Assembly: GCF_003697345.1 (NCBI RefSeq)
Contig: NZ_RFLY01000015.1
Location: 1 to 64,000, forward strand
DNA: 64,000 nucleotides
Source: Solilutibacter pythonis
GTDB lineage: Bacteria; Pseudomonadota; Gammaproteobacteria; Xanthomonadales; Xanthomonadaceae
Direction of reading: 5' to 3'
Positions 1 to 7,869 of this stretch are shown here, piece by piece. Made by a program: the position numbers and the translations under genes. The notes beneath the pieces were generated by a model that searched no databases, was not told where the DNA came from, and saw only the letters and a list, made by a program, of their open reading frames with translations. How positions within the stretch are numbered: position 1 is the stretch's first letter; each line of letters begins with the position of its first letter.

Positions 1-127
1 ACATTCACTACTACAACCACGACCGCATCATGCTGAAACTGAAAGGGCTGAGCCCGGTGCAATACCGAACCCAGCCCTTGGCAGCGTAAGCTATCAACCG
101 ACCGTCCAATATTTGGGGGGCAGTTCA
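1..127 (+). mobile_element. Right end of an IS3-family insertion sequence (cut by window edge)
   Basis: The first 89 bases encode the C-terminal end of an IS3-family OrfB transposase. After its stop, the sequence up to CAGTTCA at 121-127 reads on the other strand as TGAACTGCCCCCC followed by an A/T stretch, the TG...CA style terminus expected of IS3-family inverted repeats. The left end lies outside the window, so the target duplication cannot be checked. The element sits about 30 bp beyond the 3' end of the neighbouring polyphosphate kinase gene and does not break it. Confidence 0.75.
3..89 (+). CDS. IS3-family transposase OrfB, C-terminal fragment (partial)
   Basis: Reading from base 3, the frame gives 28 residues beginning IHYYNHDRIMLKLKGLSPVQ and ending in a TAA at 87-89. 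This is the typical extreme C-terminus of IS3/IS150-type transposases, where a YNxxR(I/P)...LKGLSPxQYR motif follows the last catalytic Glu of the DDE domain. The rest of the gene lies upstream of the window, so nothing can be said about whether the transposase is intact. Confidence 0.75.
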   Translation: MHYYNHDRIMLKLKGLSPVQYRTQPLAA

Positions 128-158
128 GAAAGGCGCCGTTTCCGTGTCCGCGAGGTGT

Positions 159-1223
159 TTATTGCTCGCTGTCGGCCAGCGCGTTCGCGGCATGGCCGAC
201 GATGTTCGGATCGGGCCGGCCGATCACTCTCTCGTCCTTGTCCGGGTACGGCAGGGTGCTGAGGAAATAGCGCATGCAGTTGAGCCTCGCGCGTTTCTTG
301 TCGTCCGACTTGATGACGATCCACGGCGCATCGGCGGTGTCGGTGTGGAAGAACATCGCTTCCTTGGCCTCGGTGTAGTCCGGCCATTTGTCCAGCGATT
401 TCAGGTCGATCGGCGAAAGTTTCCAGTGCTTGAGTGGATCGTTGCGACGTGAGTTGAAGCGGCGTAATTGCTCTTCGCGGCTGACCGAGAACCAGAACTT
501 GTACAGGCGAATGCCGCTCCGCGCCAGCATGCGTTCGAATTCCGGCGCTTCGCGCAGGAACTCCAGGTATTCCGACGGCGAGCAGAAGCCCATGACCTTC
601 TCGACGCCGGCGCGGTTGTACCAGCTGCGGTCGAAGAACAGGATCTCGCCATAGGTGGGCAGGTGGCTGATGTAACGCTGGAAATACCACTGGCCACGTT
701 CTTGTTCGTTGGGTTTTTCCAGCGCCACCACGCGCGCGCCGCGTGGGTTGAGGTGTTCCATGAAGCGCTTGATGGTGCCGCCCTTGCCGGCGGCGTCGCG
801 GCCTTCGAACAGCAGCACGATGCGCTGCCCGGTTTCTTTGACCCAGCTCTGCACCTTCAGCAGCTCGATCTGCAAGCGCTTCTTTTCCGCCTCGTAATCC
901 TTGCGGCGCATGCGGGTGCGGTAGGGGTAGCCGACGGGCAGCGGTGCCGAGAGGCTTTCCTCGGCGGTGATTGGCATGGCCTCCATGAGTCCGGCCGATT
1001 CGTGCGAGATGCCCAGCTCTTCCGGTGACGCGCCCAGGGGCGGCGGTAGCGGCTCCGGGTTCGCGGACATGCGCGCGCGGGCCTCGGCCTGGGCGATGGC
1101 GGAAGCGGCTTCGTCGGGCGCGACCATTTCCGGCGTCTTGCGGGGACGGCGGCGTGGCGGACTCTTGGCCGTGGCGGGGGTCTGTCGGGTACGGCGGGGG
1201 GGCGGGGTGCGTTTTTCGCTCAT
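159..1223 (-). CDS. ppk2: Polyphosphate kinase 2 family protein (PPK2), 354 aa
   Basis: PPK2 enzymes move phosphate between polyphosphate and nucleotides in the cytoplasm. The kinase domain occupies about residues 105-345. It shows the Walker A loop GRDAAGKGG (141-149), the lid/Walker B-like DRSWYNRAGVE (198-208) and the conserved WKLSPIDL segment. The first ~100 residues are a Pro/Arg/Ala-rich extension that is probably disordered and is absent from the second, shorter PPK2 of this window (25275-26042). The start codon is the ATG at 1221-1223, with upstream sequence containing AGGAGCC. Which PPK2 class it belongs to, and hence AMP, ADP or GDP preference, cannot be settled by eye. It is transcribed alone, towards an IS3 end. 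Confidence 0.93.
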   Translation of the reverse strand: MSEKRTPPPRRTRQTPATAKSPPRRRPRKTPEMVAPDEAASAIAQAEARARMSANPEPLPPPLGASPEELGISHESAGLMEAMPITAEESLSAPLPVGYPYRTRMRRKDYEAEKKRLQIELLKVQSWVKETGQRIVLLFEGRDAAGKGGTIKRFMEHLNPRGARVVALEKPNEQERGQWYFQRYISHLPTYGEILFFDRSWYNRAGVEKVMGFCSPSEYLEFLREAPEFERMLARSGIRLYKFWFSVSREEQLRRFNSRRNDPLKHWKLSPIDLKSLDKWPDYTEAKEAMFFHTDTADAPWIVIKSDDKKRARLNCMRYFLSTLPYPDKDERVIGRPDPNIVGHAANALADSEQ

Positions 1224-1430
1224 GCGATGGCTCCTTGGTCAATGGCGCAAGCCTGCCACGATACAGCGGCGGGCTTATTGACGAAGCTCAATCCGCACCT
1301 TGCCGGAAGGGGCGGATAGCGCGGCAGCGCAGCGATGCGACGAGGCGGGGGCGGCCGGGCTGGGTGGCGCGTGCCGCCGCCGGGTGTCCGGCGGCGAACG
1401 CCCGCGATGGTGGTGCTGAAATGGGGGCGC

Positions 1431-1976
1431 TCAGTCGAGCGGTGTGCCGTCCGGGGCGTGGTCGATCATCCATAGCCCGGCCCAGAGCTTGAGGTCCAGC
1501 TCGTAGCCTTCACGATGTTTTTGCATGAGCCAGGCCGGGGCCGTGGCGCGGGGCACCGCGTGGACGGTGATGCCCTCGTCGCCCACGCCGCCGCCTTCGC
1601 CGACCTTGCGCAGGCCGGTGGCGCGAACGAAGGCGATACGTTCGTTGGTCAGGCCCGAGGAAGTGGGGCCGGAGAGCAGCGCTTCCACCTGGTCGGGCGC
1701 CCAGCCGGTTTCCTCGATCAACTCGCGGCGGGCGGCGGCTTCCAGGGTGTCGTCGGCGTGGTCGTCGCCGACCAGCCCGGCCGGCATTTCGATGGTGCGC
1801 GCGCCGAGTGGTACTCGGTACTGCTCGACGAAGAGCACTTCGTCCTCCGGGGTAACGGCGATGACGATCACCGCCATGCCGCCGCCGCCGTGGCAGCGCT
1901 CGCAGTATTCCCATTTGCCGTGGCGGACCAGCCGCAGCCATTGGCCTTCGTGGAGGGTTTCGTGGGTGTCGTCCAT
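1431..1976 (-). CDS. NUDIX hydrolase, ADP-ribose pyrophosphatase-like, 181 aa
   Basis: This is a predicted cytoplasmic nucleoside-diphosphate-X hydrolase resembling ADP-ribose pyrophosphatases (NudF/NudE type), with the family's N-terminal strands ending in EQYRVPLGARTIEMPAGLV. The Nudix box is GDDHADD...RRELIEETGW. The catalytic REx2EExG part is intact, but the first Glu of the consensus Gx5E is Asp here, a conservative change. The gene is last in a minus-strand run after the exonuclease (45 bp gap) and the nitroreductase, so the three are probably co-transcribed. Substrate is inferred from family resemblance only. Confidence 0.85.
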   Translation of the reverse strand: MDDTHETLHEGQWLRLVRHGKWEYCERCHGGGGMAVIVIAVTPEDEVLFVEQYRVPLGARTIEMPAGLVGDDHADDTLEAAARRELIEETGWAPDQVEALLSGPTSSGLTNERIAFVRATGLRKVGEGGGVGDEGITVHAVPRATAPAWLMQKHREGYELDLKLWAGLWMIDHAPDGTPLD

Positions 1977-2021
1977 GCGGTGGATGCTAATGGCTGGAGG
2001 ATGACGGCGCGACCACGCCGG

Positions 2022-2918
2022 TCACGCCGCTTGCAGGCGGCGCCGCGTCAGCGGGCCGAAGCGGACGCGTTCGGCGAAATCGTCCAGACGCGCGGTGTCG
2101 TTGCCGGCGCGGGCGAACGGTGGGGCGTGCGGATCGAGCGGAGCATCGCAGGCGATGCGGGTCAGTTGCCGCCACAGCAGCGCGTGTTCGCGTTGCTCGC
2201 GCAGCCGGCGGGCGATCGCCGCCGCGCCGCGTAGGCGCAGGAAGGCGACTTCGTCGATCCGCGCCAGCAGTTCGTCCAGCCCGCCGAAGTGCGAGATCAG
2301 TGCGGCCGCGCTCTTCTGCCCGATACCGCTGACGCCTGGGATGTTGTCGATGGCGTCGCCGGCCAGCGCCAGGTAGTCGGCCATCTGGTGCGCGTGTACG
2401 CCGTGCCGCGCCTTCACGCCCGCCGCGCTCCAGCGCTGGCCGCGGGCGAAATCGAACTGCTCGTCGCCGTCTTCCAGCAATTGCGAGAGATCCTTGTCGG
2501 CGGAGACGATCACCCCGCGCAATCCCTGCGCGCGCGCGGCGGTCAGCGCGCTGCCGATGAGATCGTCGGCCTCGTATTCGCCATGCGCCAGGGTGGCGAT
2601 GCCGAGCGCCTCGCACAGCGCCTTGCAATAGGCGAACTGGCGCTTGAGTTCCTCCGGCGCCGGTGGCCGGTTGGCCTTGTAGCCGGCGTACAGGCGGTTG
2701 CGGAAGCAGCCTTCTAGTGCTTCGTCGAAGGCGATGGCGATGTGCCTGGGGCGTTCGCGTTCCAGCAGTTCCAGCAGGAATCGGGCGAAGCCCTGCACCG
2801 CGTTGAGCGGCCAGCCATCGGCGTCGTGCCAATCGTCGGGCATCGAATGCCAGGCGCGGAACACGTACAGGGAGGCATCGACCAGATGCAGCGCCGGCCG
2901 TGCGCGGGCTTCGCTCAT
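2022..2918 (-). CDS. 5'-3' exonuclease / flap endonuclease domain protein, 298 aa
   Basis: The protein matches the stand-alone 5'-3' exonuclease family (Xni/ExoIX-like and the N-terminal domain of DNA polymerase I). Visible metal-binding and structural motifs are LHLVDASLYVFRAWH near the N-terminus, AIAFDEALEGCFRNRLYAGY, EYEADDLIGS and VIVSADKDLSQLL. The helix-hairpin-helix region GDAIDNIPGVSGIGQKSAA follows. I chose the ATG at 2916-2918, which overlaps the stop of the upstream nitroreductase gene by 4 bp, because the frame upstream of it encodes only low-complexity Arg/Pro sequence. It probably acts on flaps or RNA primers in replication or repair. Confidence 0.9.
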   Translation of the reverse strand: MSEARARPALHLVDASLYVFRAWHSMPDDWHDADGWPLNAVQGFARFLLELLERERPRHIAIAFDEALEGCFRNRLYAGYKANRPPAPEELKRQFAYCKALCEALGIATLAHGEYEADDLIGSALTAARAQGLRGVIVSADKDLSQLLEDGDEQFDFARGQRWSAAGVKARHGVHAHQMADYLALAGDAIDNIPGVSGIGQKSAAALISHFGGLDELLARIDEVAFLRLRGAAAIARRLREQREHALLWRQLTRIACDAPLDPHAPPFARAGNDTARLDDFAERVRFGPLTRRRLQAA

Positions 2919-3478
2919 GGCTGCCAGTCGCGCAGCAGGGTTGCGGCGTCCGGCCGTTCGCGCTCGGGGGCGGGGGCCTTCGCCGTGCCGATGTGGATGA
3001 AGCCGGCGATGGCTTCGTCCCCGCTCAGGCCCAGGCGTCGCCGCGCGGCTTCGTCGTAGGCCGCCCAGCCGGTCAGCCATTGCGCGCCGAAGCCCATCGC
3101 CTGCGCCGCCTGCAACAGGGCGAAGCAGGCGCAGGAGGCGGTGGAAAAACGTTCACTGGCTGGAATTTTCTCATCGTGCCCTTGCTGGGCGATCACCACG
3201 ACGATCAGCGGCGCGAAGCTGAAACGTTCGCGCTCCTTCTGGATCACGGCTTCGCTGGCGTCCGGCTCGCACGCGTGTTTCCGGGCGGCCAGCCATTCGC
3301 CCATCGCCGCGCGCGCCGCGCCGCTGATGCGCAGGAAACGGAACGGCACCCGTTTGCCGTGGTCGGGCACGCGGCAGGCGGCTTGCAGCATCCGGTGCAG
3401 TTGATCGGCGTCGGGGCCGGGTTCGGTGAGCAGGCGCGAAGGCACCGAGCGGCGGTCGTCCAGGCAGGCAAGGTTCAT
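2915..3478 (-). CDS. Nitroreductase family protein (YdjA-like), 187 aa
   Basis: This is an FMN-dependent nitroreductase-fold protein that probably reduces nitro or quinone compounds with NAD(P)H. The sequence shows the family's N-terminal RRSVPSRLL, FRFLRISGAARAAMGEWL, and the C-terminal QAAQAMGFGAQWLTGW and GFIHIGTAK segments. At 187 residues it is the size of the short YdjA subfamily. The start is the ATG at 3476-3478 (MNLACLDDRRS), the usual family beginning. It is the first gene of a minus-strand cluster and overlaps the exonuclease start by 4 bp. Confidence 0.88.
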   Translation of the reverse strand: MNLACLDDRRSVPSRLLTEPGPDADQLHRMLQAACRVPDHGKRVPFRFLRISGAARAAMGEWLAARKHACEPDASEAVIQKERERFSFAPLIVVVIAQQGHDEKIPASERFSTASCACFALLQAAQAMGFGAQWLTGWAAYDEAARRRLGLSGDEAIAGFIHIGTAKAPAPERERPDAATLLRDWQP

Positions 3479-3687
3479 GGCGGATGTCGAGGCGGCCACG
3501 GGCAAGTGGCGATGCGAACGGGGGGATTTAGGATAGCCGCAAGCTTAGGCCGGATTCGCGTTGCGCGTGGATCGCCCTGGTGAATGGGGTTGGCCCGCGC
3601 CACCGGAGGAGCCGTAGGTATCGGCCCGGGAAGTGGGCGTTTTGGATGGTGCGTCGACACGCGGCGGGCCGCCGGCCGCGAATCCCA

Positions 3688-3782
3688 GCGTTTCTACGCA
3701 TGTATCGAGATTGCCGGTCGTGGCCATGCGGGCGCAGATAGGTCTTCTCAGCCGCGTTCCTACACATGCGCGAGGTTGCCGG
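3688..3782. repeat. Two imperfect direct repeats of about 30 bp
   Basis: GCGTTTCTACGCATG followed by TATCGAGATTGCCGG (3688-3717) is echoed by GCGTTCCTACACATG followed by CGCGAGGTTGCCGG (3754-3782). The starts are about 66 bp apart. On the other strand the units begin CCGGCAA and contain CATG(C/T)GTAG(A/G)AACGC, similar in style to intergenic repeats of Xanthomonadaceae. Function is unknown. Confidence 0.45.
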
Positions 3783-3950
3783 GCCGGAGGGCGAAAAGGC
3801 GCGGGTTGCCATGGCCGCCGGTACCGAATGCGGGAAGTCGTGGCCGCTGGATGCCGCCGCGATGGCGTCGCTGGCGGGTGGTTCGGCGCAGTGGGGATGG
3901 GGTTGCCTGGGGGAGGGGCCGGGAAGGGATATCGGCAGTACTTTTTGTTA

Positions 3951-3972
3951 GTGATAATTGATATCATTTCGA
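3951..3972 (+). promoter_or_regulatory. Fur-box-like operator upstream of the siderophore receptor gene
   Basis: The sequence GTGATAATTGATATCATTTC contains the palindrome ATTGATATCATT and matches the 19-bp Fur consensus at about 12 positions, including both GATAAT and ATCATT half-site cores. It lies about 70 bp before the start of a TonB-dependent siderophore receptor, where an iron-responsive operator is expected. The call is from motif and position only. Confidence 0.6.
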
Positions 3973-4039
3973 TTCAATTCGATGGGGTATGGATTCCCCT
4001 ATTCATCTCATCAAATCCATTCATCACAGAAAGTAGACG

Positions 4040-6277
4040 ATGTTCAGCCAAATTCGTTCTAGCCGGGCCTCGGCCCGTTCGGCCCTATGTATGGCGATTT
4101 CCCTGGCCCTGGCGGCCCCATCCGTGGCATTCGCCGGTGGCGGGGCGCAACCGGACCACGACAATGATGGCGAAGCGAGGATGCTCGACCGGGTCATCGT
4201 CAATGCCTATCGGACCACCACGCATACCCAGGGCGCGACCAAGACCGACACGCCCGTGGCCGAGACGGCGCAATCGATATCGGTCATCGCCCGCGAGGAG
4301 CTGGACGCGCGTGGCGTGCAGACGCTGAACGAGGCGATGCGCTACGTGGCCGGCGTGACCCTGGAAAGCACCGGGATCGACAACCGCGTCGATGATTTCA
4401 GCATCCGTGGTTTCGATGCGGGCAGCTGGGGCAACAACGTCACCCTCGATGGCATGCGCGCGCCGCAGGGCGCCCAGTTCAACCGTACCATGTTCGACAA
4501 CTGGAACCTGGAGCGGGTCGAAGTGCTGAAAGGCCCGTCGGCGGTCATGTATGGCCAGGTGGCGCCTGGCGGCATGGTCAACCAGGTCAGCAAGACGCCC
4601 GAGCCTGACCAGCGCCAGGTGCTGCGCCTAGGCCTGGATGGACATGGCCAGTACCAGGCGGCGTTCGATGTCGGTGGCGGCAACGCCGACAACCGTCACC
4701 TGTTCCGCTTGGTGGGGCTGTATCGTGATGGCCGCACCCAGATCGACGAGACCCGCCAGCGGCGTTGGTTCATCGCGCCGAGCTATACCTTGCAGATCGC
4801 CAGGAAGACCCGCCTGACGCTGCTTGGCATGCACCAGCGCGACGAAGGTGGCGCCACCTACCAGTTCCTGCCGATGCACGGCACGCTGATCCCCACCCGG
4901 TACGGGCGGATGAAGAACACCACGTTCATCGGCGAGCCGAACTGGAACGTGTATGACCGCACGGTCTGGACGGCCGGCTGGCTGTTCGAACACGCCTTCA
5001 ACGAGAACTGGACGCTCAGCCAGAGCGTGCGCCATACCCGCACCGACAGTCTCTACCGCACCGTGGTGACCAAGGGGCCGCTCAATACCGATGGCCGCAC
5101 CCAGGAGCGCCGTGCCATTTGGGCGACGGGCGATTCCACGGGCCAGACCGTGGACACGCGCATCCAGGGCCGGTTCCGCACCGGCGCGCTGACCCATGTG
5201 CTGCTGCTCGGGGCGGACTGGCAGAAAGCGGACTGGAACGGCATCCGCGCGGCCATGGAAGATCCCGCGTCGATCGACATCTTCGCCCCGGTGCATGGCG
5301 GTTATGTCCCGGTGACCCGGAGCGAGCGCCTGAGCCGGGGCCTGAACCGCCAGACCGGGCTTTATCTGCAAGACCAGATATCGCTGGGCAACTGGCGCTT
5401 CACCCTGGGCGGCCGCCACGACCGCACCGATGACCTGAGCGCATCCGCCAGACGCGGCGCGGCCGGCGGCCAGGTTTCGTCATGGAGCGAAACCCGGCCG
5501 AGTCACAGCGCTTTCAGCAAGAACGCGGGCCTGCTCTATGCCGGAGAGAGCGGCTGGTCGCCGTACCTCAGCTACTCCGAATCGTTCCAGCCCTCCACGG
5601 TGGGCATCGAGATGAGCTACGACCGCACCCCGTTCTCGCCGATCACCGGCCGGCAGGTCGAGGGCGGCGTGAAGTTCCAACCAGCCCGGTTCGATGGACT
5701 CATCACCCTGTCGGCCTACGATCTGCGCCAGCAGAACATCCTCACCAACGATCCCGATCCGACCCACGGCAACATCTGCGGCAGCAATGGCAACGTGACT
5801 TGCCGGATACAGAGCGGCGAGGGGCGGGTGCGTGGCATCGAGCTGGAGGCGCGCGTCACGCCGCTCGATGGCCTGAGCATCATCGGCGCCGCCGCCCGCA
5901 TGAAATCGGAAGTCACCCGGGACAGTGCCGGCTACCAGGGCAAACAATTGGCCGGCGTGCCCGACTGGACCGCGGCGCTGTGGGCCGACTACACCTTCCA
6001 CGAGGGCGCGCTGAACGGTCTTAGCATCGCCGCCGGCGCCCGCTACAACGGGCAAATATACGGCGATAGCGCCAATCTCCATGCGATTCCCGCGTATCTG
6101 TTGTGGGATGGCGCGTTGCGTTACGACCTGGGACACAACGGTTCGTTCGCCAGCCAGTTGGCGTTGAACGTGAGCAATCTCACCGACAAGGTATATGTAT
6201 CGACCTGCGGCGGCTTCACTTCCTGCCATTACGGTACCGGCCGCACGGTGTCGGCTTCGCTGCGTTTGGTGTGGTGA
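4040..6277 (+). CDS. TonB-dependent siderophore receptor, 745 aa
   Basis: This is an outer-membrane gated channel of the FCT/FhuA type importing ferric siderophore with energy from TonB-ExbBD. A signal peptide ends around ALAAPSVAFA (residue ~31). It is followed by a TonB-box region (RVIVNAYR), the plug domain with PVAETAQSISVI, DFSIRGFDAGSWGNNVTLDG and VEVLKGPSAVMYGQ, and a 22-strand barrel. The barrel contains GxxYxG-type siderophore-receptor signatures and ends in an aromatic residue (LRLVW). The length is normal for the family. It is the first gene of a five-gene iron operon preceded by a Fur-like site. The siderophore transported cannot be read from sequence; the adjacent esterase suggests a catecholate or trilactone-type ligand, which is inference. 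Confidence 0.95.
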   Translation: MFSQIRSSRASARSALCMAISLALAAPSVAFAGGGAQPDHDNDGEARMLDRVIVNAYRTTTHTQGATKTDTPVAETAQSISVIAREELDARGVQTLNEAMRYVAGVTLESTGIDNRVDDFSIRGFDAGSWGNNVTLDGMRAPQGAQFNRTMFDNWNLERVEVLKGPSAVMYGQVAPGGMVNQVSKTPEPDQRQVLRLGLDGHGQYQAAFDVGGGNADNRHLFRLVGLYRDGRTQIDETRQRRWFIAPSYTLQIARKTRLTLLGMHQRDEGGATYQFLPMHGTLIPTRYGRMKNTTFIGEPNWNVYDRTVWTAGWLFEHAFNENWTLSQSVRHTRTDSLYRTVVTKGPLNTDGRTQERRAIWATGDSTGQTVDTRIQGRFRTGALTHVLLLGADWQKADWNGIRAAMEDPASIDIFAPVHGGYVPVTRSERLSRGLNRQTGLYLQDQISLGNWRFTLGGRHDRTDDLSASARRGAAGGQVSSWSETRPSHSAFSKNAGLLYAGESGWSPYLSYSESFQPSTVGIEMSYDRTPFSPITGRQVEGGVKFQPARFDGLITLSAYDLRQQNILTNDPDPTHGNICGSNGNVTCRIQSGEGRVRGIELEARVTPLDGLSIIGAAARMKSEVTRDSAGYQGKQLAGVPDWTAALWADYTFHEGALNGLSIAAGARYNGQIYGDSANLHAIPAYLLWDGALRYDLGHNGSFASQLALNVSNLTDKVYVSTCGGFTSCHYGTGRTVSASLRLVW

Positions 6278-6281
6278 TCCG

Positions 6282-7250
6282 GTGCGCTTGCTGACCGGCT
6301 GGCTGCTGGCCTGTCTCTGCCTGTTCCCGATGGCGCGGGCGGAGGCGCAGCCGGACGTTTCCCGGCGCACCGGCATCACCGTGGCCGATACCGGCGCGAA
6401 GGGTTATCGCTTCGAATCGCTGAAACTGGCGTCGGCCGATGGCGCGCGCCGCTACCGCTTGCGCATCGCCGTGCCCGAGCGCGCGATACCGGGTGGTCAT
6501 CCGCTGGTTTGGCTGCTGGATGGCAACGCGGCATTGATGGAAACCGATGCCGCCCTGCTCGAGCGCCTGGCCCATGCGCCCCGTCCGCCGGTGATCGTCT
6601 ACGTGGCTTACGACAATGATTTGCGCATCGATGCCGACGCTCGCGCCTTCGATTACACCCCGCGCCGTGCCGGCGCGGCGGGCGTCCAGCGCGATGTCGT
6701 GGCGCACCGCCTGAACGGCGGGGCCGACGATTTCCTGGCATTGCTGCGTGGCCGGGCGCTGCCGGAAATCGCCCGGCTCGCGCCACTCGACCTTCATCGG
6801 CAGGCGCTATGGGGACATTCCTACGGCGGGGTTTTCGTATTGCACGTTCTTTTCACCAGGCCGGAGGCGTTCGCCCGTTATGCGGCGGTCGATCCCTCGC
6901 TCTGGTGGGGCGAGGGCCATCTGTTGAAGCCCGACCATACCCAGCGCCAGTGGCCGCGGCCCCCGCCACGGGTGGATCTGTGGGTGGGCCAGGGCGGAAC
7001 GCGCCGGGCGAACGCGTCACCGTCCGTCCGTGATACGGCGGTGGTCCAGGCCCTGCGCCAGGCACGCCGTCAGGCGCCCCCGGATGCCGCCCGGCAACTG
7101 GCCCAGCGCCTGCGCGAAGCCGGTCTGCCGGTGGCCTGGCGCGTGCTGCCCGGTCTCGACCACGGCGCCACGCTGGGCGCCAGCCTGCCGGTGTTCCTGA
7201 GCGAGGTGGCGGAATCGTCCGCATCGGACGACCAGGCGCGGCGGCAATGA
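6282..7250 (+). CDS. Exported alpha/beta hydrolase, siderophore esterase-like (IroE/BesA type), 322 aa
   Basis: The protein belongs to the esterase D / enterochelin-esterase-like alpha/beta hydrolase family. The nucleophile elbow GHSYGG and a late His in GLDHGATL are visible, as is the HPLVWLLDGNAAL strand typical of IroE and BesA. I start it at the GTG at 6282-6284, 4 bp after the receptor stop: this gives a clean signal peptide (RLLTGWLLACLCLFPMARAEA), whereas an upstream in-frame ATG lies inside the receptor gene. It probably hydrolyses the ferric siderophore in the periplasm to release iron. Its stop overlaps the next gene by 4 bp. Confidence 0.88.
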   Translation: MRLLTGWLLACLCLFPMARAEAQPDVSRRTGITVADTGAKGYRFESLKLASADGARRYRLRIAVPERAIPGGHPLVWLLDGNAALMETDAALLERLAHAPRPPVIVYVAYDNDLRIDADARAFDYTPRRAGAAGVQRDVVAHRLNGGADDFLALLRGRALPEIARLAPLDLHRQALWGHSYGGVFVLHVLFTRPEAFARYAAVDPSLWWGEGHLLKPDHTQRQWPRPPPRVDLWVGQGGTRRANASPSVRDTAVVQALRQARRQAPPDAARQLAQRLREAGLPVAWRVLPGLDHGATLGASLPVFLSEVAESSASDDQARRQ

Positions 7251-7549
7251 CGGTTTCGATGGAGTCGATGCTGGCCGTGTTGGCGGGTGGGCTGGGGCTC
7301 GTTGGCGCCTGGTGGGGGTATCTGGCCTCGCCGCGACAACAGTGGCGGAGCGGCGGCCCGTGGCCGGCGCGGTATCGCGGGTGGCCGGCGGCGGTCTGTC
7401 TCCTAGCGTCGCTGTTCATCCTGCTCGATCTGATGGGTGCCGCCGCCGCGTTCTTCACCTGGCTCACCGGGGTGATGCTGGTGTGGTCGCTGGCGCCTTT
7501 CGCGGGCGCGTGGCGGGCCGCTGGCGGGCGGAGCGAGGAGGCGCGATGA
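7247..7549 (+). CDS. Small membrane protein of the iron-uptake operon (DUF3325-like), 100 aa
   Basis: This 100-residue protein has about three hydrophobic segments (near residues 8-26, 46-66 and 70-88) and basic loops, and no catalytic motif. Small DUF3325/DUF3649 membrane proteins commonly sit beside PepSY-TM genes downstream of siderophore receptors; size, topology and position fit that group, but I cannot confirm the family by eye. Its start overlaps the esterase stop and its stop overlaps the next start, so it is translationally coupled on both sides. A role in handling iron or electrons at the inner membrane is inference. Confidence 0.75.
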   Translation: MTVSMESMLAVLAGGLGLVGAWWGYLASPRQQWRSGGPWPARYRGWPAAVCLLASLFILLDLMGAAAAFFTWLTGVMLVWSLAPFAGAWRAAGGRSEEAR

Positions 7550-7869
7550 GTGCCGTGAAATCCGCCAAGGCCGCCAGGCCGCGCTTGCAGAGCGCCCATT
7601 GGTTTGGCAAGACCTGCGCCGGCGTAGTGCTGGGGCTGGTGATCGCGGTGGCCGCCAGCGGCTTGTTCGCCTGGTTCGGCCCCGGCGGCATCGCGCCCGA
7701 TGGCGGCAAGAACCAGTTCAACATGTGGCTGGTCGCGCCGGTCTGGGCGGGGGTGATCTCGGGGGTGTTCCTGTTCCGCGATAGCCTGCGCGCCTGGGCG
7801 TGGCTGGGGGCGGTTGCCGCGGCGCTGTCGGCGGCGTTGCTGCTGCGCGTCGTCACGGGGGGGCAATGA
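7546..7869 (+). CDS. Small membrane protein of the iron-uptake operon (DUF3649-like), 107 aa
   Basis: The ATG at 7546 overlaps the preceding stop (ATGA). The protein has a basic N-terminus (SAKAARPRLQ) and three predicted membrane helices (about residues 22-43, 60-77 and 83-102). It resembles the small 'iron uptake' membrane proteins found between TonB receptors and PepSY proteins. An in-frame upstream ATG exists at 7312 but would overlap the previous gene extensively. The stop again overlaps the following ATG. No enzymatic motif is visible. Confidence 0.75.
   Translation: MSAVKSAKAARPRLQSAHWFGKTCAGVVLGLVIAVAASGLFAWFGPGGIAPDGGKNQFNMWLVAPVWAGVISGVFLFRDSLRAWAWLGAVAAALSAALLLRVVTGGQ

Larger units (their letters stand above)
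3479..4039. other. Gene-free spacer between nitroreductase and TonB receptor genes
   Basis: These 561 bp carry no convincing gene. Open frames here lack any recognisable protein motif and are mostly Arg/Gly/Pro. The region holds two imperfect direct copies of a ~30-bp sequence (from 3688 and from 3754) and, at its 3' end, an A/T-rich promoter-like stretch with a Fur-box-like palindrome. The base composition falls abruptly from GC-rich to A/T-rich after about 3938, as expected for a regulated promoter. Confidence 0.7.

Noticed and set aside
3584-3961. 125-codon plus-strand frame in the spacer before the iron receptor
   Set aside because: Gly/Arg-rich, no motif, no clear ribosome-binding site, and it runs into the Fur-like promoter region.
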